A DNA stretch of 5,014 bases from Promethearchaeota archaeon (GTDB lineage Archaea > Asgardarchaeota > Lokiarchaeia > Sigynarchaeales > SOKP01): assembly GCA_016839845.1 (NCBI GenBank), contig JAEOTL010000394.1, positions 1-5,014 on the forward strand, in the 5' to 3' direction. Below are positions 1-5,014 of the stretch, one piece after another. Each line of letters opens with the position of its first letter. Positions within the stretch are counted from its first letter, which is position 1. Under the pieces are notes generated by a model. The model was given only the letters and a program-made list of their open reading frames with translations, did no database searches and had not been told where the DNA came from. A program made the position numbers and the translations under genes.

Positions 1-428
1 GCATTCATTCTACTTAAATGTTTTTTTGGTATCATTAGAGGTATTATAGCATTCACAGTAGGAAAATGAATAGATTGACATATTCCACGAAGAACATTAA
101 GTAAAACTATAAGCCAATAATTAGCAACTCCTGTAAAAAAAAATAATATCATCATAAAAGTTATGAAAGCTTGAAGTGAATCTGTTAATGCAATAGTAAG
201 TTTTCTATTCCATCTGTCGATAAACACTCCCAAGATGGGAGGGATCACAACCATTGGAAGCGCACCCAAGAAAAATGCTATAGAAACAAAAATTGGACTC
301 AGTGTTTCTAAAGCTATCCACACGACAATGACAAACCGAACGATAGATGAGCCTAATAATGAAAATAATTGCCCTCCCCAGAAAAATAGATAACTCTTAA
401 AGGTGTGTTTAGAAACAGTTGACTCCAT
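1..428 (-). CDS. MFS transporter, MFS_3/EntS-like, N-terminal part only
   Basis: This is the first 142 codons of a membrane transporter that begins with ATG at 428 and leaves the window at base 1 with no stop. The protein is very hydrophobic. I see likely membrane helices at about residues 10-32, 45-70, 77-99 and 102-122, with the start MESTVSKHTFKSYLFFWGGQ. Between helices 2 and 3 is GVFIDRWNRK (residues 67-76, with D71, R72, R75 and K76), the classic MFS motif A loop. The pattern of a short cytoplasmic N-terminus, a G-x-x-x-S-x-x-G-like helix 1 and a DRWNRK loop fits the MFS_3 group (EntS and macrolide-efflux-like proteins). That group usually exports drugs, siderophores or metabolites by proton antiport and has about 400 residues, so roughly two thirds is missing here. 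No Shine-Dalgarno precedes the start. It lies 124 bp downstream of the acetyltransferase array on the same strand, and may be read with it or from its own promoter. The substrate cannot be inferred. Confidence 0.85.
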   Translation of the reverse strand, partial: MESTVSKHTFKSYLFFWGGQLFSLLGSSIVRFVIVVWIALETLSPIFVSIAFFLGALPMVVIPPILGVFIDRWNRKLTIALTDSLQAFITFMMILFFFTGVANYWLIVLLNVLRGICQSIHFPTVNAIIPLMIPKKHLSRMN

Positions 429-459
429 AGAAAAATTAATTGTCGATTATTTCAAAAGT

Positions 460-474
460 TTATGAAATTCATAA
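460..474. promoter_or_regulatory. Perfect 15-bp palindrome upstream of the MFS gene (possible operator)
   Basis: TTATGAAATTCATAA has two perfect 7-bp arms around one central base. It is centred 39 bp upstream of the transporter's ATG, about where an archaeal TATA box would sit for a short leader. The minus-strand reading contains a weak TATA-like TTCATAAA. Transporters of this kind are often controlled by MarR/TetR/ArsR-like dimers that bind such sites, so an operator is possible. AT-rich palindromes also arise by chance, so this is tentative. Confidence 0.3.
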
Positions 475-545
475 TTGAATAATCTAAATATCTTGAATTA
501 GATCATCAAATTTTTAGATTTTTAAGAGATAAACTAATAGCGTTG

Positions 546-552
546 AAAAAAA
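546..552 (-). terminator. T7 run directly after the last acetyltransferase stop
   Basis: Seven T residues on the minus strand follow the TAG stop at 553-555 with no gap. Archaeal transcripts commonly end in T-rich tracts without a hairpin, and I see no stem here. It could separate the acetyltransferase array from the transporter, but T runs are common in DNA this AT-rich. Confidence 0.3.
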
Positions 553-1143
553 CTACTTTAATTCTTTAGATTTCATCCATTCTTCTTTTAAGATACGGTG
601 AGTTTTGCTATTATGATACTTACCGTTAACATACATGGTATCTTTGCGTATTCCTTCGAATAGAAATCCAACCTTTTCAGCAACACTCCATGAACCTATA
701 TTTTCAACAGCAGCACCGCCCTGTAGTTTATTAAGATTCAATTCATTGAAGGCATATTCAAGAAGCATTTCAGTTGCTTCAGTAGCGATATTTTTCCCCC
801 AATACTCAGGTTCGCCAATAGAAAGAAATGCATTTGCCCATCCACTGACCCAATTAATCCATGATAATCCACACTGACCTATCGGTTTTTTATCTTTTTT
901 ATGCCAAATTTCAAAGACTATAAAAAATGGTACTCTTCCTTTCCGCGGTTCAAACCATTTCTTAATATCTTCCACTCTTATAGGTGTTTCCGATCGAGCA
1001 AATACACGAACTTTTGGATTATTCATCCATTTTGCATATAAATCAATGTGATCTGAATCTTGGACTGCAAAACTTATCTCATTTCCCTCAATAAAAATTG
1101 GAACTTCTTTCTCTTTCTCTTCTTTTTCGACCATAACTTTCAT
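553..1143 (-). CDS. GNAT acetyltransferase, RimJ/RimL type (array copy 4 in transcription order, type A)
   Basis: A predicted acetyl-CoA-dependent N-acetyltransferase of 196 residues, the usual size of a single-domain RimJ/RimL (Acetyltransf_3) protein. The N-terminal part has the family's LYAKWMNNPKVR segment (about residues 35-46). The CoA-binding motif A is YWGKNIATEATEML (114-127), with Asn118 where many members have Gly in G-K-G. Later come E-N-I-G-S-W (147-152) and the EKVGF strand (156-160). The substrate is unknown: protein N-termini, ribosomal proteins, amines or small molecules are all used by this family. I chose ATG at 1143. A TTG codon just before it (1146) and an ATG at 1134 are alternatives, and none has a clear Shine-Dalgarno. 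The C-terminal half is about 78% identical to the copy at 1821-2411, while the N-terminal half is only about 37% identical. It is the last gene of the four-gene array, ends in TAG, and is followed by a T7 run. Confidence 0.88.
   Translation of the reverse strand: MKVMVEKEEKEKEVPIFIEGNEISFAVQDSDHIDLYAKWMNNPKVRVFARSETPIRVEDIKKWFEPRKGRVPFFIVFEIWHKKDKKPIGQCGLSWINWVSGWANAFLSIGEPEYWGKNIATEATEMLLEYAFNELNLNKLQGGAAVENIGSWSVAEKVGFLFEGIRKDTMYVNGKYHNSKTHRILKEEWMKSKELK
771..906 (-). repeat. 136-bp near-identical tract, copy 1 (matches 2036-2171)
   Basis: By hand alignment without gaps I count 8 mismatches in 136 bp against 2036-2171 (about 94% identity). The 50 bp to its left (721-770) match at about 78%, and the bases to its right soon stop aligning. 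It encodes the stretch from W-H-K-K-D-K-K-P-I-G-Q through the CoA-binding motif. The sharp edges suggest recent gene conversion between two acetyltransferase copies. Confidence 0.75.
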
Positions 1144-1188
1144 CAAATCTTAATTATTTGTATTTTAAATAGAATTTTAGTTGAAATA

Positions 1189-1755
1189 TTATTTTGAGCT
1201 TAACCAATCTTTCTTGAAAATAGCAAATTGTAATTCATCAACATATTCTCCTTCAATATAAATCTGTTCCCTAAGTGTAGCTTCGTACTTAAAGCCAATT
1301 TTTTCTGCTGCTCGTAAAGATCTTTTATTAGGTGAATAAATCCCCACATAAATTTTATGTAAGTTTAGTTCTTCAAACCCATAATCAATCAGCAATTTAC
1401 TTACTTCAGGAGCAATATTCTGCCCCCAATATTCTGGTTCTCCAATATCTACATATAAATTAGCATTTCTATTAAACCACTTAATATCAGATAATCCTGC
1501 TGTTCCAATTGGTTTATCATCTTTCTTATGCCAAATTTCGAACATGACGTTTGTTTTTATGCCTTCTTTCTGTTTTTCGAGCCAATTTTTTACTTCCTCT
1601 AAATTCCAAGGAATCACGTTTCTGGAGTATATACGAACATTGGGATCATTACTCCACTTGGTATAGAGATTTACATGTTCTAAGTTAATCGAACATAAGT
1701 CAATAATATTTCCTTCTAAGAAGGGAACAGAATTTATTATTTTGTTTTCTTTCAT
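1189..1755 (-). CDS. GNAT acetyltransferase, RimJ/RimL type (array copy 3 in transcription order, type B)
   Basis: A 188-residue predicted N-acetyltransferase of the RimJ/RimL group. Visible family features are LYTKWSNDPNVR near residues 30-41, the shared F-E-I-W-H-K-K-D block (72-79), motif A at YWGQNIAPEVSKLL (109-122), with Asn113 in the usual Gly position and an unusual Pro116, and N-K-R-S (143-146) leading into AEKIGF (150-155). It shares Y-G-F-x-E-L-N-L-H-K-I and A-I-F-K signature residues with the copy at 2454-3020, which is why I call both type B. Overall C-half identity is about 51% to that copy and about 50% to the type A copy at 1821, so the grouping rests on specific residues only. 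The ATG at 1755 has no Shine-Dalgarno. The gap to the upstream copy is 65 bp, the longest within the array. The substrate is unknown. Confidence 0.88.
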   Translation of the reverse strand: MKENKIINSVPFLEGNIIDLCSINLEHVNLYTKWSNDPNVRIYSRNVIPWNLEEVKNWLEKQKEGIKTNVMFEIWHKKDDKPIGTAGLSDIKWFNRNANLYVDIGEPEYWGQNIAPEVSKLLIDYGFEELNLHKIYVGIYSPNKRSLRAAEKIGFKYEATLREQIYIEGEYVDELQFAIFKKDWLSSK

Positions 1756-1820
1756 TTCTTTACAAATTTTTTTGTTTTCATATTTGATTAATAATAATGT
1801 AAAACATTGAAAAAGTTGGT

Positions 1821-2411
1821 TTAGTCTTTTTTACTTTTTATCCAATCTTCCTTATGCAAACTATGAACCTTGACATCAACGAACTTTCCATCCACATACA
1901 TTGAATGTTTTCTTATTCCTTCAAATTTAAATCCAATTTTCTTAGCAACTGTCCAGGATCCAATATTTTCAATTGCCGCTCCACCTTGTATTTTCTTTAG
2001 ATTTAATTCGTTGAAAGCGTATTCAACAAGTAATTCAGTAGCTTCAGTAGCGATGTTTTTCCCCCAATACTCAGGCTCGCCAATAAAAAGAAATGCATTT
2101 GCCCATCCACTAACCCAATTAATCCATGCTAATCCACACTGACCTATTGGCTTTTTATCTTTTTTATGCCATATATCTAAAGAGATATGATCTCTAAATC
2201 CTTCCCTTATTTCTTCGAATCTTTTTTTCTGTTGTTCTTTAGTCCTTGGTACTACATTTCGAGAATATTTACGAACTTTAGGGTTATTTTTCCATTTAAT
2301 ATACAAGTTCACATATTCGGATTTTTGTGGACATAGATCAATTATTTTACCTCTTATAAAAGGAAAAGCTTCTGAATTACATTTATCAGTAGATTTTTCT
2401 TTTTCTGCCAT
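1821..2411 (-). CDS. GNAT acetyltransferase, RimJ/RimL type (array copy 2 in transcription order, type A)
   Basis: A 196-residue predicted acetyl-CoA-dependent N-acetyltransferase. It has the N-terminal LYIKWKNNPKVR segment (36-47), the I-W-H-K-K-D-K-K-P-I-G block (80-90), motif A at YWGKNIATEATELL (115-128) and E-N-I-G-S-W (148-153), followed by KKIGF (157-161). The first 15 residues are charged and differ from those of the other copies. The C-terminal half matches the copy at 553-1143 at 91 of 116 residues, whereas the N-terminal half is closer to the copy at 1189-1755 (about 47%). The start ATG at 2411 is supported by the only good Shine-Dalgarno in the array, AGGTAATC at 2415-2422. The gap to the upstream copy is 42 bp. 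The substrate is unknown; membership of the RimJ/RimL-like family is clear from the motifs. Confidence 0.9.
   Translation of the reverse strand: MAEKEKSTDKCNSEAFPFIRGKIIDLCPQKSEYVNLYIKWKNNPKVRKYSRNVVPRTKEQQKKRFEEIREGFRDHISLDIWHKKDKKPIGQCGLAWINWVSGWANAFLFIGEPEYWGKNIATEATELLVEYAFNELNLKKIQGGAAIENIGSWTVAKKIGFKFEGIRKHSMYVDGKFVDVKVHSLHKEDWIKSKKD
2036..2171 (-). repeat. 136-bp near-identical tract, copy 2 (matches 771-906)
   Basis: This is the partner of the tract at 771-906, with 8 mismatches and no gaps over 136 bp. The reading frame is preserved, so both genes stay intact. The matching region stops abruptly on the side encoding the N-terminal half and fades to about 74-78% on the side encoding the C-terminus. 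Confidence 0.75.
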
Positions 2412-2414
2412 TTT

Positions 2415-2422
2415 GATTACCT
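2415..2422 (-). promoter_or_regulatory. Shine-Dalgarno-like site of the acetyltransferase at 1821-2411
   Basis: AGGTAATC on the minus strand matches AGGTGATC, the complement of the archaeal 16S rRNA 3' end, at 7 of 8 bases. The AGGT core lies 7 nt before the ATG. The other acetyltransferase starts and the transporter start lack such a site, so this copy may be the only one in the array translated with a strong internal ribosome site. Confidence 0.5.
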
Positions 2423-2453
2423 TTTATATAATAACAAATTGGTTTATAGATGA

Positions 2454-3020
2454 TTATTGGGATTTCATCCAATTTTCTTTAAAAATAGCATACTCTACAA
2501 TATCTAAGTGTTTACTATCTATGTATACTTCATTCTTAAGAGTTATTTCATGTGTAAATCCAATTTTCTCAGCTACTCTTATAGAAGACATATGTGTAGA
2601 AAATGTTCGAGCTGTTATTTTGTGTAGATTAAGTTCACTGAAACCGTAATTAACTACAAGTTTTCCTGCTTCTGTTGCAATGTTTTGTCCCCAATAGTTT
2701 TTATCTCCAATTAGAAAAAATATGAAAGCATTTCGTATAAACCACTGAATATGAGGAAATCCTATATATCCTATTGGTTTCTTATCATTCTTATGCCATA
2801 TTTCAAAATACAATTCTACTTTTACATCTTGATTTTTAGATTCAAAAGATTTTTTCACTTCTTCAACAGTTTGGGGAAATTTGTTCCTTTCAAATCTGCG
2901 TATTTTTGGATCATTCATCCATTTAGTATAGAGATTGATATGATCCATATTTAATGGACAAAGAGAAACATTTTCTCCCTCTATAAACGGAAAAGCTTTA
3001 TCTTCTTTAACTTCAGGCAT
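2454..3020 (-). CDS. GNAT acetyltransferase, RimJ/RimL type (first gene of the array, type B)
   Basis: A 188-residue predicted N-acetyltransferase and the first gene of the four-copy array, starting about 54 bp downstream of a good BRE/TATA element. Family features are LYTKWMNDPKIR (30-41), F-E-I-W-H-K-N-D (72-79), motif A at NYWGQNIATEAGKL (108-121), with Asn113 in the usual Gly position, and AEKIGF (150-155). Where the other copies have Asn in the N-x-x-S motif before the last helix, this one has His143 (S-T-H-M-S-S). It also has DKN instead of EPE before the YWG of motif A. These changes make it the most divergent copy at the CoA and substrate face, so activity or specificity may differ. 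The ATG at 3020 has no Shine-Dalgarno. It ends in TAA 42 bp before the next copy, which suggests co-transcription. The substrate is unknown. Confidence 0.88.
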   Translation of the reverse strand: MPEVKEDKAFPFIEGENVSLCPLNMDHINLYTKWMNDPKIRRFERNKFPQTVEEVKKSFESKNQDVKVELYFEIWHKNDKKPIGYIGFPHIQWFIRNAFIFFLIGDKNYWGQNIATEAGKLVVNYGFSELNLHKITARTFSTHMSSIRVAEKIGFTHEITLKNEVYIDSKHLDIVEYAIFKENWMKSQ

Positions 3021-3073
3021 TTTTAAAACGAGGAATTATTTGATTTTGCTATAATAGTTAAAATTGGTCATAC

Positions 3074-3088
3074 TATATTAAATTTCGC
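3074..3088 (-). promoter_or_regulatory. Archaeal-type BRE/TATA promoter of the acetyltransferase array
   Basis: Read on the minus strand, GCGAAATTTAATATA joins a purine-rich BRE-like GCGAAA to the TATA-like TTTAATATA. A start of transcription about 25 bp downstream would fall near 3050, giving a leader of about 30 nt before the ATG at 3020. This is the best promoter candidate in the window and fits one operon for the four acetyltransferases. It is predicted by pattern only. Confidence 0.5.
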
Positions 3089-3361
3089 AAATTATAGGTA
3101 TATTTTGATTTTATTTTCAAAAGAAGACTGAACTCTTCAGAGATATTCACTTTCTACTATATATATAATAAAAACTTGTGATTGAAAACCAATTAGTTAC
3201 ATATTCATTACAAATTCTCCATGTTTTCTGAATATGATGGACAAAGGAGGATCAGCAATGACTTAAGAGATATTATATATTTAGTGAAAATTTAATGCAG
3301 GATTGTAAGGTAAATCGTGAACTTCGAAGGTAAAAACCTAGTCTAATTTTTATAAGTCTAG

Positions 3362-3369
3362 AAAAAAAA
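3362..3369 (-). terminator. T8 run downstream of the acyl-CoA ligase gene
   Basis: Eight T residues on the minus strand begin 12 nt after the TAA stop at 3382-3384. There is no G+C-rich stem, as expected for archaeal oligo-T termination. It would separate the ligase transcript from the acetyltransferase array, which has its own promoter further on. Confidence 0.45.
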
Positions 3370-3381
3370 TAGGTTAAAGAA

Positions 3382-5014
3382 TTATTTTTTATACAAAGGA
3401 TCTGCTTCTTGGAGGACTCGTCTCTGGACTTTCCCCATAACACTCTTAGGAACTTCATCAATTATATCAATCACAGCAGGGCATTTCCATTTAGTCATGT
3501 TCTTCTCAGTCCAAGCTATTAATTCTTCTCCAGTTATCTTACCTTGATATTCAGGTCTCAAGGCGACCCATGCTTTTGTAATTTCCCCTACTTTTCCTGC
3601 TGGATCGGGTAAACCTGCTACAGCTGCTTCAGAAACCGCTTCATGACTCATAAGCATAGATTCAACTTCCGCAGGAAAGACTGAGTGACCTGCAACTTTA
3701 ATCAATTGTTTCTTTCTATCTCTTATCGCGATCGTACCATCTTCGTTCATAAATCCGATATCACCCGTTAGTAGCCATGTCCTACCATCCCATTTTTTCA
3801 AGGTATCTGCTGTTTCTTCTGGTTGGTTTAAATATCCTTTCATAACTTGGGGACCACATACACAAATCTCTCCAGTGTTTTCTTCCCCATATTTTGACCC
3901 AGATGATCCATTCGCTATTGGTCCTTTCTCAAATTCTTCTGAATCGAAAATACCCCAATCTGTACCCGTCAATGGCATTCCAATGGTTCCAATTGGGCTC
4001 TCACCGAATAAATTTCCTGCACTTACTACTGGACTTGATTCTGAAAGTCCATATCCTTCAACAATTCTTCCTTTGGTATTTTCTTGGAATGATTTTTGCA
4101 CAGGAGCATGTAGAGGTCCCGCACCTGAAATACAGAGTCTTAATTTCCCCATTACTTCTGGAAATTTCTTTAAATCTGGAAAATCCGCTATTCTTTTAAA
4201 TAATATTTCAGCACCAGCATAAAAAAGGCCTTTTGGAGCTTCAATATGAGTAATTTCCTTTAAAAAATCGCCAGTTGGAGGAGGTCTTGGAAAGAGCATC
4301 ATCCATCCCCCTAAACCTATGGCTACATTCATAACTGCTGTCATTGCAAATGAATGATATAGTGGAATTGCCCCAATGTCCCCTACTCCAGGATCTTCAC
4401 CACCTACCCATAACACACATTGGATTGCATTAGAAACTAAATTAAAATGCGTTAAGACTGTTGCTTTTGGGACACCTGTGGTTCCACCAGTCATAATAAA
4501 GGTAGCGGTATGTTCAGTAGGATCAAATTCTACTTCTGGAAGATCGGGTTCAGTACTAAGAAGATCCATAAAATTAATTGCACTAGGAAAATCAACTTTT
4601 CCTGTCGGTATTTTACCAATCATTTTTCCTAATTTCTTCTTTATTCCTGATAACCCTGAAGCTAAATCTGCGATATTTGTATAAATTACCATTTCTATAT
4701 TAGTTCTACTAATAATTGGGCGTACGAATTCTCCATACAATGCATCTAAAGTAATTAAAACCTTAGAATTAGTCATCTTAAGTTGATGTAGTACTTCTAA
4801 AGGTTTATAAGTGGGATTTATACCAGTTGCGATTGCTCCTAGTTTTACTGTCGCATAAAAACAAATAACATATTGAAAGCAATTTGGCATTAAATATGCA
4901 ACCACATCTCCTTTTTTGACTCCTAACTTATCTAGAGCGGTTGCCAATGAATCAATGGCTTGTCCTGTTTCCTCATAAGTCATCCATGATTCTATAAACC
5001 ACATTAGTCTTTCA
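3382..5014 (-). CDS. Long-chain fatty acid--CoA ligase (AMP-forming), FadD/LcfB-like, N-terminus missing
   Basis: An acyl-adenylate-forming enzyme that would activate fatty acids with ATP and CoA to acyl-CoA, AMP and PPi. Numbering from the first internal Met (5004), 540 residues are visible. The frame stays open upstream to the window edge, reading E-R-L before that Met, so the true start lies outside and a few dozen residues are missing (family members have about 540-570). Motifs in order: the ATP P-loop MTGGTTGVPKA (171-181), PLYHSF (214-219), EGYGLSESSP (316-325), TGD with Asp415, the hinge block RDRKKQLIKVAGHSVFP (428-444), and PKSVMGKVQRR with catalytic Lys525. All key residues are present, so an active enzyme is expected. 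Oddities are His440, where FadD-like enzymes mostly have Phe, and a Gly/Ser-rich insertion at about 360-375 before T-G-E-I. Chain length preference cannot be read. It could serve fatty acid degradation or lipid recycling. The gene ends in TAA followed by a T8 run. Confidence 0.92.
   Translation of the reverse strand, partial: ERLMWFIESWMTYEETGQAIDSLATALDKLGVKKGDVVAYLMPNCFQYVICFYATVKLGAIATGINPTYKPLEVLHQLKMTNSKVLITLDALYGEFVRPIISRTNIEMVIYTNIADLASGLSGIKKKLGKMIGKIPTGKVDFPSAINFMDLLSTEPDLPEVEFDPTEHTATFIMTGGTTGVPKATVLTHFNLVSNAIQCVLWVGGEDPGVGDIGAIPLYHSFAMTAVMNVAIGLGGWMMLFPRPPPTGDFLKEITHIEAPKGLFYAGAEILFKRIADFPDLKKFPEVMGKLRLCISGAGPLHAPVQKSFQENTKGRIVEGYGLSESSPVVSAGNLFGESPIGTIGMPLTGTDWGIFDSEEFEKGPIANGSSGSKYGEENTGEICVCGPQVMKGYLNQPEETADTLKKWDGRTWLLTGDIGFMNEDGTIAIRDRKKQLIKVAGHSVFPAEVESMLMSHEAVSEAAVAGLPDPAGKVGEITKAWVALRPEYQGKITGEELIAWTEKNMTKWKCPAVIDIIDEVPKSVMGKVQRRVLQEADPLYKK

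Larger units (their letters stand above)
3021..3381. other. Non-coding stretch between the acyl-CoA ligase and the acetyltransferase array
   Basis: This 361-bp gap is very AT-rich. It holds the T-run after the ligase gene, the promoter of the array (3074-3088) and an alternating AT block at 3158-3170 that can be read as a TATA element on either strand. On the plus strand a 24-codon ORF (3221-3295) and a strong GGAGG (3246-3250) occur. The GGAGG lies 7 nt before an ATG that is followed by a stop after one codon. I see no tRNA, convincing gene remnant or repeat family. Confidence 0.6.

Noticed and set aside
481..520. Inverted repeat AATCTAAA / TTTAGATT with a 24-nt loop in the gap before the MFS gene
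   Set aside because: An 8-bp AT-rich stem with a long loop is expected by chance here, and it has no T-run suited to a terminator.
1752..1781. Nine-codon upstream ORF whose TGA overlaps the ATG of the acetyltransferase at 1755 (ATGA overlap)
   Set aside because: It has a Lys-rich sequence typical of random A-rich DNA and no Shine-Dalgarno. The overlap is suggestive of translational coupling but easily due to chance.
1870..2142. Plus-strand open frames opposite the acetyltransferase and ligase genes
   Set aside because: They mirror well-supported minus-strand genes. Those opposite the two type-A acetyltransferases resemble each other only because the genes beneath are paralogous.
2419..2435. 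TATA-like TTATATAA just before the acetyltransferase at 1821-2411
   Set aside because: It is too close to the ATG (about 12 nt); a start 25 bp downstream would fall inside the gene. It is more likely part of the AT-rich spacer.
3301..3362. Short direct repeats of AGTCTA and the small stem AGGT/ACCT near the ligase terminator
   Set aside because: The units are only 4-6 bp and too short to support a regulatory element.

Overview
The window is AT-rich and every gene I can support lies on the minus strand, so transcription runs from right to left. The setting looks archaeal, most likely an Asgard archaeon of the Lokiarchaeia type. The grounds are: Lys/Ile/Asn-rich proteins, mostly no Shine-Dalgarno in front of the genes, a BRE/TATA-like promoter (3074-3088), oligo-T runs straight after stop codons, and the general look of the acyl-CoA ligase and MFS proteins. 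This is an inference from style; no marker gene is present.

Layout from right to left, following transcription. At 5014-3382 is an AMP-forming long-chain acyl-CoA ligase (FadD/LcfB type), cut at its N-terminus by the window edge and followed by a T8 run. A 361-bp non-coding stretch (3381-3021) follows, holding the best archaeal promoter in the window. Four tandem GNAT acetyltransferases of the RimJ/RimL type (Acetyltransf_3-like) come next, at 3020-2454, 2411-1821, 1755-1189 and 1143-553, separated by 42, 65 and 45 bp. They are paralogues and probably one operon. After a 124-bp gap, which contains a perfect 15-bp palindrome, an MFS_3-type drug/metabolite exporter starts at 428 and runs off the left edge.

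The most interesting feature is the acetyltransferase array. Signature residues alternate along it (types B-A-B-A in transcription order). The two type-A copies share a 136-bp tract that is about 94% identical at DNA level (771-906 and 2036-2171), while their N-terminal halves are only about 37% identical as protein. This suggests gene conversion or partial recombination between copies of an older array.

How the genes might work together is open. The ligase would activate fatty acids to acyl-CoA. The acetyltransferases would use acetyl-CoA to modify protein N-termini, amines or small molecules, and the exporter could remove small molecules. Nothing in the sequence proves that they form one pathway. 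I found no RNA gene, insertion sequence, CRISPR array or phage gene.
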